Source: an uncultured bacterium
Lineage (GTDB): Bacteria > Planctomycetota > UBA1135 > GCA-002686595
Assembly: GCA_938075305.1 (NCBI GenBank)
Contig: CALJGV010000013.1
Span: forward strand, 16,678-80,677
DNA length: 64,000 bases
Direction of reading: 5' to 3'
Position 1 is the first letter of the stretch; each line of letters begins with the position of its first letter. Shown here piece by piece: positions 33,469-42,099 of this stretch. The notes below the pieces were generated by a model, which was not told the origin of the DNA, searched no databases, and saw only the letters and a program-made list of their open reading frames with translations. A program made the translations under genes and the position numbers.

Positions 33469-34674
33469 ATGTTGATGGTCCTGGTCCCGTGCTTGACGCT
33501 GCCCCTCGCGGGCTCGCTCGGCTCCCACGTCCCTGCCATGTCCGGCGCCGCGACGGCGGCGCCGCGTCCGGTGGCCGCGGAGGATGAGTGGACCCTGTTC
33601 CGGGGGGACCCTCACCTCTCCGGGATCGCGGCGGCCGGCCTCCCCGCGGACCTCGACCTCGCGTGGACCTACGATGCCGGAAAGGCGATCACCTCCTCGC
33701 CCGTGGTCGCGGGCGGCCGGGTCTTCTTCGGGGCCGATGACCACGCGGTGCACTGCGCGGACGCCAGCAGCGGCGCTCCGATCTGGAAGTTCATGACCGA
33801 GGACCTCGTGGAGGCGCCGCCCTTGGTGCTCGACGGGACGGTCTTCATCGGTAGCAACGACACGTTCTTCTACGCCATCGACGCGGCGACCGGTGAGCTG
33901 CGCTGGAAGGCGCCGACCATGGACAAGATCCTCGGCGGCGCGAACCACGTGAAGGTGGGGGAGCGCTCCGTGGTGGTGGTCGGGTCCTACGACAACCGGC
34001 TCTACGCCTTCGACGCCGAGACGGGGGAGCAGCAGTGGGCCTACGAGACCGACAACTACGTCAACGGCACCCCTGCCATCGACCAGGGCCGGGCGATCTT
34101 CGGCGGCTGCGACGCGATCCTCCACGTGGTGGACGTCACCACAGGAAAGCGCACCGCCGCGGTCGAGCTGGGGGGTGACAGCCACATCGCGGGCTCCGCG
34201 GCGTTCCTGGACGGCCGGGCGTACTTCGGCCACTACGGCAACCAGTTCGTGTGCGTGGACGTGACCAAGGGCGAGGTGGTCTGGGCCTACGACTCACCGC
34301 GCCAGGCGTTCTTCTCCTCGCCAGCGATCACCGATGAGCTGGTCGTCTTCGGGGGGCGGGATCGCCACCTCCACTGCGTTCGCCGCGAGACCGGCAAGCT
34401 CGTCTGGAAGTTCCGCACGCGCCGAAAGGTTGACGGGTCCCCCGTGGTGGCCGGCGACGCCGTCGTCTTTGGCTCGGACGACGGCCGCATGTACGTCCTC
34501 GGCCTGGAGGACGGCGCTGAACGCTGGAGCTACGACATCGGCGAGCCGGTGCTCTCCTCGCCCGCGGTCGTGGGCGGCCGGGTGTACGTGGGCGCCAACG
34601 ACGGACAGCTGTACTGCTTCGCGGCGGCCGAGGTCGAGGACAAGGAGTCCGGGCAAGCGGGGGGAGACCGATGA
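33469..34674 (+). CDS. Exported PQQ-like beta-propeller protein
   Basis: 401 residues from ATG 33469, with a hydrophobic signal sequence (MRMLMVLVPCLTLPLAGSL). An in-frame ATG at 33427 would add 14 residues and cannot be excluded. The opening motif is DEWTLFRGDPHLSG, followed by very regular blades (SSPVVAGGRVFFGADD, APPLVLDGTVFIGSND, GTPAIDQGRAIFGG, GSPVVAGDAVVFGSDDG, SSPAVVGGRVYVGAND). This is closer to classic BamB/PQQ_3 propellers than the other four in the window. The stop overlaps the radical SAM gene by ATGA (34671-34674), so the two are co-expressed. It is probably periplasmic. Confidence 0.8.
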   Translation: MLMVLVPCLTLPLAGSLGSHVPAMSGAATAAPRPVAAEDEWTLFRGDPHLSGIAAAGLPADLDLAWTYDAGKAITSSPVVAGGRVFFGADDHAVHCADASSGAPIWKFMTEDLVEAPPLVLDGTVFIGSNDTFFYAIDAATGELRWKAPTMDKILGGANHVKVGERSVVVVGSYDNRLYAFDAETGEQQWAYETDNYVNGTPAIDQGRAIFGGCDAILHVVDVTTGKRTAAVELGGDSHIAGSAAFLDGRAYFGHYGNQFVCVDVTKGEVVWAYDSPRQAFFSSPAITDELVVFGGRDRHLHCVRRETGKLVWKFRTRRKVDGSPVVAGDAVVFGSDDGRMYVLGLEDGAERWSYDIGEPVLSSPAVVGGRVYVGANDGQLYCFAAAEVEDKESGQAGGDR

Positions 34675-36020
34675 AGCGGCTCGACGAGACAGCGGCCGGG
34701 GAGAAGCTGGCCGAGGGTGCCGCGTCGGAGAAGACCACCGTCGGCAACTACTTCATCTCCAACTACCCCCCTTACTCCTTCTGGAACGAGGAGGCGCTGG
34801 GCTCGCTGGAGGGCTGCCTCCAGTCCGCGCCGGCGGACGATCGGCCCCTCGGGCTGTACGTCCACATCCCCTTCTGCCGCAAGCGCTGCGACTTCTGCTA
34901 CTTCAAGGTCTACACGGACAAGAACTCGAAGGAGGTCCGCCGGTACCTCTCGGGGGTCGCGAGCGAGCTCGACAACTACGCGGACGTCCCGTACCTGAAG
35001 GGCCGCAGCCCGCGCTTCGTGTACTTCGGCGGGGGCACGCCCAGTTACCTCTCGACCGGGCAGCTCGAGGAGCTGTTTGGCGCGCTCCGCGAGCGGATCG
35101 ACTGGTCGGACGTCGAGGAGGTGACCTTCGAGTGTGAGCCTGGAACCCTCTCGCTCCCCAAGCTGCAGACACTTCGCGACCTCGGCGTGACGCGCCTCTC
35201 CCTGGGCGTGGAGAACTTCAACCCGGCCATTCTCGAGCGCAACAACCGCGCCCACCGGGCCGAGGAGATCGTGCGCACCTACGGCTTCGCCCGCGAGGTG
35301 GGGTTCCCGCAGGTGAACATCGACCTGATCGCCGGGATGATCGGCGAGACCGACGAGAACTGGGCGCACTGCATCGAGCGCACCCTGGAGCTCGGGCCCG
35401 ACAGCGTGACGATCTACCAGATGGAGGTGCCCTACAACACGACCATCTATCGTCGCATGAAGGACGACGAGACCGAGGAGGCGCCGGTGGCCGACTGGGC
35501 CACCAAGCGCCGCTGGGTCCGCGAGGCCTTCGCCGCCCTCGGGGAGGCGGGCTTCGAGCAGTCGAGCGCGTACACCGCCTACCGCGGCGGGGGCACGAGC
35601 TTCCTGTACCGGGACTCCCTCTGGCACGGCGCGGACATGCTGGGCCTCGGCGTGTCGTCCTTCTCGCACCTGGGCGGGATCCACTTCCAGAACGAGCCGT
35701 CCTTCGGCGGCTACCTGGACCGCGCGGAGCGGGGTGAGCGGCCCATCTCGCGGGCGTACGCCCTCGGGGACGACGAGCGGCTCATCCGCGAGTTCATCCT
35801 CCAGCTGAAGACGGGCGCCGTGGACGCGGGCGACTTCCGGGCGAAGTTCGGCGTGGACCCCCTGACGCGCTTCGCGGACGCTCTGGCGGCTCACCAGGCG
35901 GACGGCATGCTGACGGTGGAGGGCGACGCCATCCGCACCACCCCCGACGGGCTCCTCGTGGTGGACACGCTCCTGCCGGCGTTCTTCCGTCCCGAGCACA
36001 TCTCCGACCGCTACGTCTGA
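34671..36020 (+). CDS. HemN/HemW-like radical SAM protein
   Basis: 449 residues. The cluster motif is CRKRCDFCYF (C-x3-C-x2-C) preceded by GLYVHIPF, then YFGGGTPSYLS, the TFECEPGTL strand, and RLSLGVENFNPAIL, all as in the HemN/HemW (coproporphyrinogen oxidase-like) family. FCYFKVY replaces the usual YC-containing stretch after the third cysteine, so the substrate may not be coproporphyrinogen or heme. Length is slightly above HemW (about 380) and near HemN (about 455). It overlaps an exported propeller gene and is followed 15 nt later by a GT4 glycosyltransferase, an unusual setting for a heme enzyme. A role in modifying a cofactor, lipid or glycan is possible. Confidence 0.75.
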   Translation: MKRLDETAAGEKLAEGAASEKTTVGNYFISNYPPYSFWNEEALGSLEGCLQSAPADDRPLGLYVHIPFCRKRCDFCYFKVYTDKNSKEVRRYLSGVASELDNYADVPYLKGRSPRFVYFGGGTPSYLSTGQLEELFGALRERIDWSDVEEVTFECEPGTLSLPKLQTLRDLGVTRLSLGVENFNPAILERNNRAHRAEEIVRTYGFAREVGFPQVNIDLIAGMIGETDENWAHCIERTLELGPDSVTIYQMEVPYNTTIYRRMKDDETEEAPVADWATKRRWVREAFAALGEAGFEQSSAYTAYRGGGTSFLYRDSLWHGADMLGLGVSSFSHLGGIHFQNEPSFGGYLDRAERGERPISRAYALGDDERLIREFILQLKTGAVDAGDFRAKFGVDPLTRFADALAAHQADGMLTVEGDAIRTTPDGLLVVDTLLPAFFRPEHISDRYV

Positions 36021-36035
36021 GCGCCCCGCGGCACC

Positions 36036-37352
36036 GTGCGCATCCTCCAGCTGACCCCCGGTACCGGCGACTTCCTGTGCGGGAGCTGCCTGCGGGACAA
36101 CGCGCTGGTCATGGGGCTGCGGGAGCGCGGCCACGACGCGCTCATCGCGCCGCTCTATCTGCCCTTCGCTCTCGAGGACGGGGACGTCGACGCCGCACCG
36201 CCCGAGGGGGTGGAGTCCAGGATCCATATGGGCGGGATCAATGTCTACCTGCAGCAGAAGCTCGGCCTCTTCCGCTGGCTCCCCCGGATGCTGCACGATC
36301 GCCTCGACTCGCCTCGGCTCCTGCGCTGGGCGGCGGGCCACTCCAAGATGACCGAGACTCCCGGGCTCGGGGCGCTGACGCTCTCGATGCTGCGGGGCGA
36401 GGAGGGGCGCCAGCGGGCCGAGGTCGCGCGGCTGGTGGAGTGGGCGCGGGAGCTTCCGCGCCCCGACGTCCTCCTGCTCTCCAACGTGATGCTCATCGGA
36501 TTGGCCCGCGAGCTGAGGGCCGCCCTCGGCTGCCCCGTGGTATGCACCATGCAGGGCGAGGCGCCCTTCCTCGACGCCCTCGACGAGGCGCACCGGGAGC
36601 GCTGCTGGGCGACCCTCGCCGAGCGCGCGCGGGACGTGGACGGCTTCCTCGCCGTGAGCCAGTACACCGCCGACCTGATGTCCGCCCGCATGAACCTGGA
36701 CCGCTCGAAGGTCCAGGTCGTCTGGAATGGCGCGGACCTCGGGGGGATCTCGCCGGACCCGGCCCGCCGCGACCCCGAGCGCCCGGCGGTTGGGTATCTC
36801 GCCCGCATGTGCCGGGACAAGGGCATCGAGGCCCTGGTGGACGGCTTCCTGCGCCTGAAGGAGCGGCACCCCCGAGCTCGCCTGGTGGCAGCGGGGGTGG
36901 TGCTGAACGAGGACCGCGACCTAGTCGCGAGCCTCGAGCGCCGCGCGGCGGAGGCGGGCTGGGCGGACGACGTGGAGCTCCTCGGTCCCGTCACCCGCGA
37001 GCAGAAGATCGACCTCCTCCAGCGGGTCGACGTCCTGAGCGTGCCCGCTGTCTACGGCGAGTCGTTCGGCCTTTACCTCCCCGAGGCGTGGGCCGCGGGG
37101 CTCCCGGTGGTCCAGCCCCGTCACGGGGGCTTCACCGAGCTGGTGGAGCACACCGGCGGGGGAGTCCTCTACGACCCCGGCGATCCCGCGGCCCTCGCGG
37201 GCGCCCTCGGGGACCTCTTCGACGACCCCGCCCGGCGAGCTGCCCTGGGCGAGAGGGGCCGCGCGTTGGCGACGGTCGAGTTCACCCGCGCGCGGATGGC
37301 CGGACGGGTCGAGCAGGCGCTCGAAGAGGTCCTGGACTCTCGCCAGCCCTGA
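36036..37352 (+). CDS. Glycosyltransferase family 4 protein
   Basis: 438 residues from GTG 36036. It opens with MRILQLTPGTGDFLCGSCL, a start seen in many planctomycete GT4 enzymes. The C-terminal GT-B domain contains VGYLARMCRDKGIEALVDGF, a donor-binding EX7E-like region ESFGLYLPEAWAAG, and GLPVVQPRHGGFTELVEH. It should transfer a sugar from a nucleotide donor at the cytoplasmic face of the membrane. Position after the radical SAM gene and near the PseC-like and capsule-type genes suggests cell-surface glycan or glycolipid synthesis. Acceptor and donor are unknown. Confidence 0.8.
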   Translation: MRILQLTPGTGDFLCGSCLRDNALVMGLRERGHDALIAPLYLPFALEDGDVDAAPPEGVESRIHMGGINVYLQQKLGLFRWLPRMLHDRLDSPRLLRWAAGHSKMTETPGLGALTLSMLRGEEGRQRAEVARLVEWARELPRPDVLLLSNVMLIGLARELRAALGCPVVCTMQGEAPFLDALDEAHRERCWATLAERARDVDGFLAVSQYTADLMSARMNLDRSKVQVVWNGADLGGISPDPARRDPERPAVGYLARMCRDKGIEALVDGFLRLKERHPRARLVAAGVVLNEDRDLVASLERRAAEAGWADDVELLGPVTREQKIDLLQRVDVLSVPAVYGESFGLYLPEAWAAGLPVVQPRHGGFTELVEHTGGGVLYDPGDPAALAGALGDLFDDPARRAALGERGRALATVEFTRARMAGRVEQALEEVLDSRQP

Positions 37353-37399
37353 CCGCCGATGGGCCCCTGGTCCGGTGGACCTCAGAGGTGCGGCCCCTC

Positions 37400-37555
37400 T
37401 CAGTCCCCTCGGCGCATCCGGATCCAGGTGACCAGCAGCAGAAGGCCGCCACCCGTCATCGTCACCTCGCCGAGGGATCGGTAGTTGTTGGGACTTGGGC
37501 CGGAGAGCAGGACGGCGCCCGCCAAGACGAGCAGGGCGGACACGAGGGCCTTCAC
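37400..37555 (-). CDS. Small putative membrane protein (51 aa)
   Basis: A short frame from GTG 37555 to TGA 37400-37402. It encodes 51 residues with two hydrophobic helices (ALVSALLVLAGAVLLSG and MTGGGLLLLVTWIR) separated by a short polar loop (PSPNNYRSLGEV) and a basic tail (RMRRGD). An in-frame TAG lies upstream, so the start cannot be much earlier. It is downstream of the ABC transporter operon on the same strand. The hydrophobic-polar-hydrophobic layout with a positively charged tail argues for a real gene; no family was recognised. Confidence 0.45.
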   Translation of the reverse strand: MKALVSALLVLAGAVLLSGPSPNNYRSLGEVTMTGGGLLLLVTWIRMRRGD

Positions 37556-37681
37556 TTGGAAGTTCTTGATTGAATGGTGCTAGAGGTCTGAAGGTCGAAG
37601 GGGGTCCGCGCGGGGGACGTCGGAGCGGGTGCGGGAGCGCGAGGGATGCAGCGCTGGACGGGCCTGGCGCGGGCGCTCGCG

Positions 37682-38815
37682 TCAGCTGATCCGGGCGCCG
37701 TGGGGGCCCGGATCGAAGAGCAACGCCTCGGTCGGCTCGAAGGCCACGCGGGCCGCGGGGGCAGAAACGCTCCAGCGGGAGAGCTCCCTCGCGGGCCGCC
37801 GCGCCACGAGCTCGGCGTGGCCCACCTGCAGGCGCACATCGCATCGGTCCCCGAGGTCCTCCACGCTCGCCACCGTCGCCTCGAGCGCGCACGGGTCTCC
37901 GGGCTCGGCCATCCGGAGTCGGTCAGGCCGCAGCCCCAGCACCACGGTGCGCGATGACCCGGCGGCCGCGTTCCCCAGGGGGAGCCGGGCCTCCCCGATC
38001 GTCATGGTTCCATCCGCGACCTCACCCTCGAGGAAGTTCATGCTCGGCGTTCCGACGAACCCCGCGACGAACCGGTTCGTGGGCTGCTCGTAGACCTCAC
38101 GCGGGGGGGCGCACTGCTGCACCCGCCCGCCGTCCATGACCACGAGGCGGTCTCCGAGGGTCATGGCCTCCTCCTGGTCGTGGGTCACATAGAGCATCGT
38201 CGCGCCGAGGCGGTCGTGGAGCGCCTTGAGTTCGGCGCGCATCTCCACCCGCAGCTTGGCGTCGAGGTTCGAGAGGGGCTCGTCGAAGAGGAACGCCGCG
38301 GGCCGGCGGACCAGGGCGCGGCCCACCGCCACCCGCTGCCTTTGGCCGCCGGAGAGGGCGCCGGGCTTGCGGTCCAGGAGGTCAGTGATCCCAAGGACCT
38401 CCGCGGCCCGCGACACCTCCGCCTGGATCTTCTGATCCTCCTCGCGCGCGGCGCGCCGGTAGCCCGGGGCGATCAGGCGCCGCACCGTCCCTCCGTGGGC
38501 GCGCCTCCGCTCCAGCGGGAAGGCCATGTTCTGGCGGACCGAGAGGTGCGGGTAGAGCGCGTAGTTCTGGAACACCATGGCGATGTCCCGGTCCTTGCCC
38601 GCCACCTCGTTCACGACCCGGTCGCCGATCCGGAGCGTCCCGTCGGTGATCTCCTCGAGCCCCGCGACCATGCGGAGGGTCGTGCTCTTGCCGCAGCCCG
38701 AGGGGCCCACGAGGACCACGAACTCCCCGTCCTCGACCTCGAGATCCACGCCCTCCACCGCGCGGACCCCGCCGGGGTAGACCTTGCCGAGCCCCTGAAA
38801 GGTGATGTTCGCCAT
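37682..38815 (-). CDS. ABC transporter ATPase of the MalK/UgpC family
   Basis: 377 residues starting at ATG 38815, which overlaps the permease stop (ATGA). Walker A is GPSGCGKST, the signature is LSGGQRQRVA, and Walker B is FLFDEPLSNLD; MVFQNYALYPHLSV is the Q-loop region. The C-terminal 120 residues form the TOBE-type regulatory domain typical of sugar importers (YEQPTNRFVAGFVGTPSMNF). It energises uptake through the two permeases encoded upstream. The divergent GH13 enzyme suggests maltodextrin-like substrates. Confidence 0.9.
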   Translation of the reverse strand: MANITFQGLGKVYPGGVRAVEGVDLEVEDGEFVVLVGPSGCGKSTTLRMVAGLEEITDGTLRIGDRVVNEVAGKDRDIAMVFQNYALYPHLSVRQNMAFPLERRRAHGGTVRRLIAPGYRRAAREEDQKIQAEVSRAAEVLGITDLLDRKPGALSGGQRQRVAVGRALVRRPAAFLFDEPLSNLDAKLRVEMRAELKALHDRLGATMLYVTHDQEEAMTLGDRLVVMDGGRVQQCAPPREVYEQPTNRFVAGFVGTPSMNFLEGEVADGTMTIGEARLPLGNAAAGSSRTVVLGLRPDRLRMAEPGDPCALEATVASVEDLGDRCDVRLQVGHAELVARRPARELSRWSVSAPAARVAFEPTEALLFDPGPHGARIS

Positions 38816-39678
38816 CAGCCTTTGACCGCCCCGGAGCCGAGGCCCTCGATGAACTGACGCTGCGCCACGAGGAACAGGAGGATGCAGGGGATCATGGTGA
38901 TGAGGCTGAGGGCCATGAGGTACTGGACGTCCTCGAGGCCGCCGTACTGGTTGCGGAAGCTGTTCAGCGCGATGGCGAGGGTCGCCTTCTCCTCGGAGTG
39001 CAGGTAGATCAGCGGTCCGAGGAAGTCGTTCCAGACGAAGATGAAGGTGAACACGGCCGTGATCGCGATCACCGGGCGGCACATGGGGAGCATGACCCGC
39101 CACCAGACGCCGAGGTGGGCGCAGCCATCCAGCCGCGCGGCCTCCACGAGCGCCTCGGGGACCTGGGCCATGAACTGGCGGAACATGAAGATGAAGAACG
39201 CGTTCCCGAAGAACGCGGGGACCACGAGGGGCAGGATCGTGTCCACCCAGCCCAGCTCCCGGAAGACGAGGAACATGGGGATCATCGTGACCTGGGGCGG
39301 GAGCATCATCGTCCCCAGCATCACCGCGAACAGCAGCCCCCGGCCGCGAAAGCGCACCCTCGCGAGGGCATAGCCCACGAGGCTGCAGGAGAAGACCGTC
39401 GCGGTCACCGTCAGGAACGTCACCAGGATCGAGTTGGCGAGCGCGTCGAGGAAGCCCTGCCACTCCACGGTTCCAACGGCGCGCATCGCCTCGGTCCAGT
39501 TGCTCCACTGGGGGTCGGCGGGGAAGGCGCTGATGGCTCCGACCTCGACCGTGGCCGCGCCGGCGTTGCTCGGCGTCTCCAGTGAGACCACGAGCATCCA
39601 CCAGAGGGGGAAGAGCATCAGGGCCGCGCCCGCCGCCAGGAGGGCGAGGGTGAGGAGCCGGGAACCGCGGCGCTTCAT
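38815..39678 (-). CDS. ABC sugar permease (MalG/UgpE type)
   Basis: 287 residues with six membrane helices and the EAA coupling motif EAARLDGCAHLGVWWRVMLP in the penultimate cytoplasmic loop. The N-terminal helix (LLTLALLAAGAALMLFPLWWMLV) is standard. It overlaps the fused binding-protein/permease gene by ATGA at 39675-39678 and the ATPase gene at 38815, so the three form one coupled operon for carbohydrate uptake. Confidence 0.9.
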   Translation of the reverse strand: MKRRGSRLLTLALLAAGAALMLFPLWWMLVVSLETPSNAGAATVEVGAISAFPADPQWSNWTEAMRAVGTVEWQGFLDALANSILVTFLTVTATVFSCSLVGYALARVRFRGRGLLFAVMLGTMMLPPQVTMIPMFLVFRELGWVDTILPLVVPAFFGNAFFIFMFRQFMAQVPEALVEAARLDGCAHLGVWWRVMLPMCRPVIAITAVFTFIFVWNDFLGPLIYLHSEEKATLAIALNSFRNQYGGLEDVQYLMALSLITMIPCILLFLVAQRQFIEGLGSGAVKG

Positions 39679-42041
39679 CGGCTCATCCCCTCGTAGTGGA
39701 CGTGCCGCCGGCTGCCCCGGAGGAACAGCCCGGTCAGCACGAGGACGACCACCAGCAGGATCCAGGCCATCGCCGAGGCGTAGCCCATCTCGTAGAAGTC
39801 GAACGCCTGGTTGTAGAGGTAGAGCACGTAGAACCGCGTCAGGTCACCGGGCTCGCCGCGGGTCATCACGAAGGCCTGGGTGAAGACCTGGAAGGACCCG
39901 ATCACCGCCATCACCCCGTTGAACACCAGGACCGGGGACAGCATGGGCAGCGTCACCCTCCGAAACCGCTGCCAGGCCCCGGCGCCGTCGAGCTCGGCGG
40001 CCTCCGTGAGCTCCTTCGGGATGCCCTGGAGGCCCGCGAGGTAGATCATCATCGAGCCGCCCACCATCCACAGGTTCATGATCGCGAAGGCGGGCACGCC
40101 GAAGGTCGCCGCGTCGCTCCCGAACCAGTCCGGGGAGCTGAGCCCGAGGGGCTCGAGCAGGGGGTCGAGCAGCGCCTTGGCGAGGCCGCTGTCTCCGTCG
40201 AAGACCCAGCGCCAGAGCACGGCCACGCCCACCCCGGCGAGCACGCTCGGCAGGTACCAGGCGCCCCGCCAGAGCCCGATGAAGGGCGTGCGGGTGTTCA
40301 TCAGCAGCGCCGCTCCGAGCGCGAAGGCCTGCCCCAAGGGGACCGCGAGCAGCGCGTAGATCGCGGTGACCTTGAGGCTGGTCCAGAACCGCCCGTCCTC
40401 GGTGAAGAGCTGGGTGTAGTTCGCGAGGCCCACCCACTCCGCGGTCTCGAGGCCTGCGATGCCCGTCCAGCGCGTGAAGGAGAGCACCAGCGACAGGAGG
40501 ATCGGGAAGCCCGTGACGAAGAGCAGGCCGAGGATGAGCGGGCTCGCCAGGAAGACGCCGGCGCGCTCCTCGCTCCGCCCGAGGGCTCCGGGCCGTCCCC
40601 GCCGCCAGAGCCAGCCGAGGACCAGGGCCCATCCAAGCGCGGCGATCGACGCGGCTCTGGCGAGGACGCCCCAGGGCATGCGCGGGAAGTCCCCGGTCAT
40701 GAGCGGCGAGTCTCCCTCGGCCTTCCAGGCGTCGGCGAAGTTCCGCGTGGCCTCGTCCACGCTGAGGTCTCCGGTCAGCACCGCCTGGTTCAGCCGGGAC
40801 TCCAGGAGGGCGTCGAACTTGGGGCTGGCGGGGACCGGGAGCAGGCGGGCCACCTCCACCTGCTCGAGGTAGACCCGGTCCCGGGAGGGCGCCGCCATGG
40901 GGTCCACGAAGGCGCTCGATTCGGCGATGGAGCGGCGGCTCGGCATGGCGAGGCCGAGCTCCCCGAGGCCAGCCTGGGCCTCCTCGCTGCACAGGGAGCG
41001 CGCCAGCTCCCACGCCGCGCGCGGGTGCTCCGTTCGGCTCGAGACGCACCAGGCTACCGACGCCACGACGTTGGCCCGCTCGCTCCCTGAGGGCATTGGG
41101 GCGAAGTCCCACTCGAAGCCCTCGATCTGGCGGTAGCTCGGGACCACCCAGCGGCCGAAGGGGCCCGCCATGCCGACCCGGCCGGTCAGGAAGACCGTGG
41201 CGCCGCTGGCCACCCGTGACTTGCCGCTGGTGAGGGTGTTGTCCTCGTCGAAGCGCCAGCTCGCGAGCTGCTCGAGGGCCGCCAGCACCTCGGGCGACCT
41301 CACGGTCAGGGTCTCGCCATCGTCGCCGAGCACGTCGCAGCCGAACGTGGCGAGGTAGAGGCGGAGCATCCGCGGCCACGTCACGAACTCGGCGCCGGTG
41401 CAGCCGTCCAGCTGGCCGATGGCGCGGGCGGCAGCGAGGAACTCGTCCCAGGTCCACCGTTCCCCGGGTTCGTCGAGGCCGGCCTGCCGGAAGAGGTCCC
41501 TGTTGTAGTAGAAGCCGATCGTGGTGAAGTCCTTCGGCAGCCCGTAGAGGGGGCCGGCGCCGGTCGCGCTCCCGTCCCAGCGGTAGCCGTCCAGGACCAC
41601 CGGGTAGAAGTCGTCGAGCCCCGCGTCCACGCCCTCGGCGCGGTCCCGCTCGATGAAGTCGTCGAGCGGCATGAGCACCCCGAGGCTCGCGAGGGAGGGG
41701 AGGCGCTCGTCGCCGCAGTAGAAGACGTCGGGGGGTGTGCCCGCCGCCATCATCGTCTGGAGCTTCGTGTAGAAGGACCCCGCGTCCCCCGGGTTGATCC
41801 GCCGCACGCGGACGCCGGGGTGCGCCTCCTCGTAACCCCGCAGCGCGTCCTCGACGATCCGGTCCTCCTCCTGCCCTGCGTCCCCCGACCAGTGCATCAC
41901 GGTCAGGACGACCTCGTCAGAGTCCCCGTGGCCCCCGACGAGATCACGGGTGACCACCCGCGCCGCGGCCCACAGGACCGCCACCGCGGTCAGGGCGGCG
42001 AGGGCGCCGCGGGCGAGTCGGGTAACGTGGTGACCTAGCAT
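39675..42041 (-). CDS. Solute-binding protein fused to ABC sugar permease (MalF type)
   Basis: 788 residues joining two normally separate subunits. Residues about 10-30 form a membrane anchor, and 40-460 form an extracellular solute-binding domain (VLTVMHWSGDAGQEE, VRRINPGDAGSFYTKLQTMMAAGTPPDVFY, FTTIGFYYNRDLFRQAGL, AWELARSLCSEEAQ). From about 490 follow MalF-type permease helices (ASPLILGLLFVTGFPILLSLVLSF...) with the EAA loop EAAELDGAGAWQRFRRVTLP. The fusion ties ligand capture to the channel. Such fusions resemble those in glutamine-type importers and are uncommon for MalF families. It lies 58 nt from the divergent GH13 gene. Confidence 0.85.
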   Translation of the reverse strand: MLGHHVTRLARGALAALTAVAVLWAAARVVTRDLVGGHGDSDEVVLTVMHWSGDAGQEEDRIVEDALRGYEEAHPGVRVRRINPGDAGSFYTKLQTMMAAGTPPDVFYCGDERLPSLASLGVLMPLDDFIERDRAEGVDAGLDDFYPVVLDGYRWDGSATGAGPLYGLPKDFTTIGFYYNRDLFRQAGLDEPGERWTWDEFLAAARAIGQLDGCTGAEFVTWPRMLRLYLATFGCDVLGDDGETLTVRSPEVLAALEQLASWRFDEDNTLTSGKSRVASGATVFLTGRVGMAGPFGRWVVPSYRQIEGFEWDFAPMPSGSERANVVASVAWCVSSRTEHPRAAWELARSLCSEEAQAGLGELGLAMPSRRSIAESSAFVDPMAAPSRDRVYLEQVEVARLLPVPASPKFDALLESRLNQAVLTGDLSVDEATRNFADAWKAEGDSPLMTGDFPRMPWGVLARAASIAALGWALVLGWLWRRGRPGALGRSEERAGVFLASPLILGLLFVTGFPILLSLVLSFTRWTGIAGLETAEWVGLANYTQLFTEDGRFWTSLKVTAIYALLAVPLGQAFALGAALLMNTRTPFIGLWRGAWYLPSVLAGVGVAVLWRWVFDGDSGLAKALLDPLLEPLGLSSPDWFGSDAATFGVPAFAIMNLWMVGGSMMIYLAGLQGIPKELTEAAELDGAGAWQRFRRVTLPMLSPVLVFNGVMAVIGSFQVFTQAFVMTRGEPGDLTRFYVLYLYNQAFDFYEMGYASAMAWILLVVVLVLTGLFLRGSRRHVHYEGMSR

Positions 42042-42099
42042 CAGAACCTGTCGCTAGCTTAGGTCTCGCGCGACTCATGCGCCAACGCCAGAGGACCCC

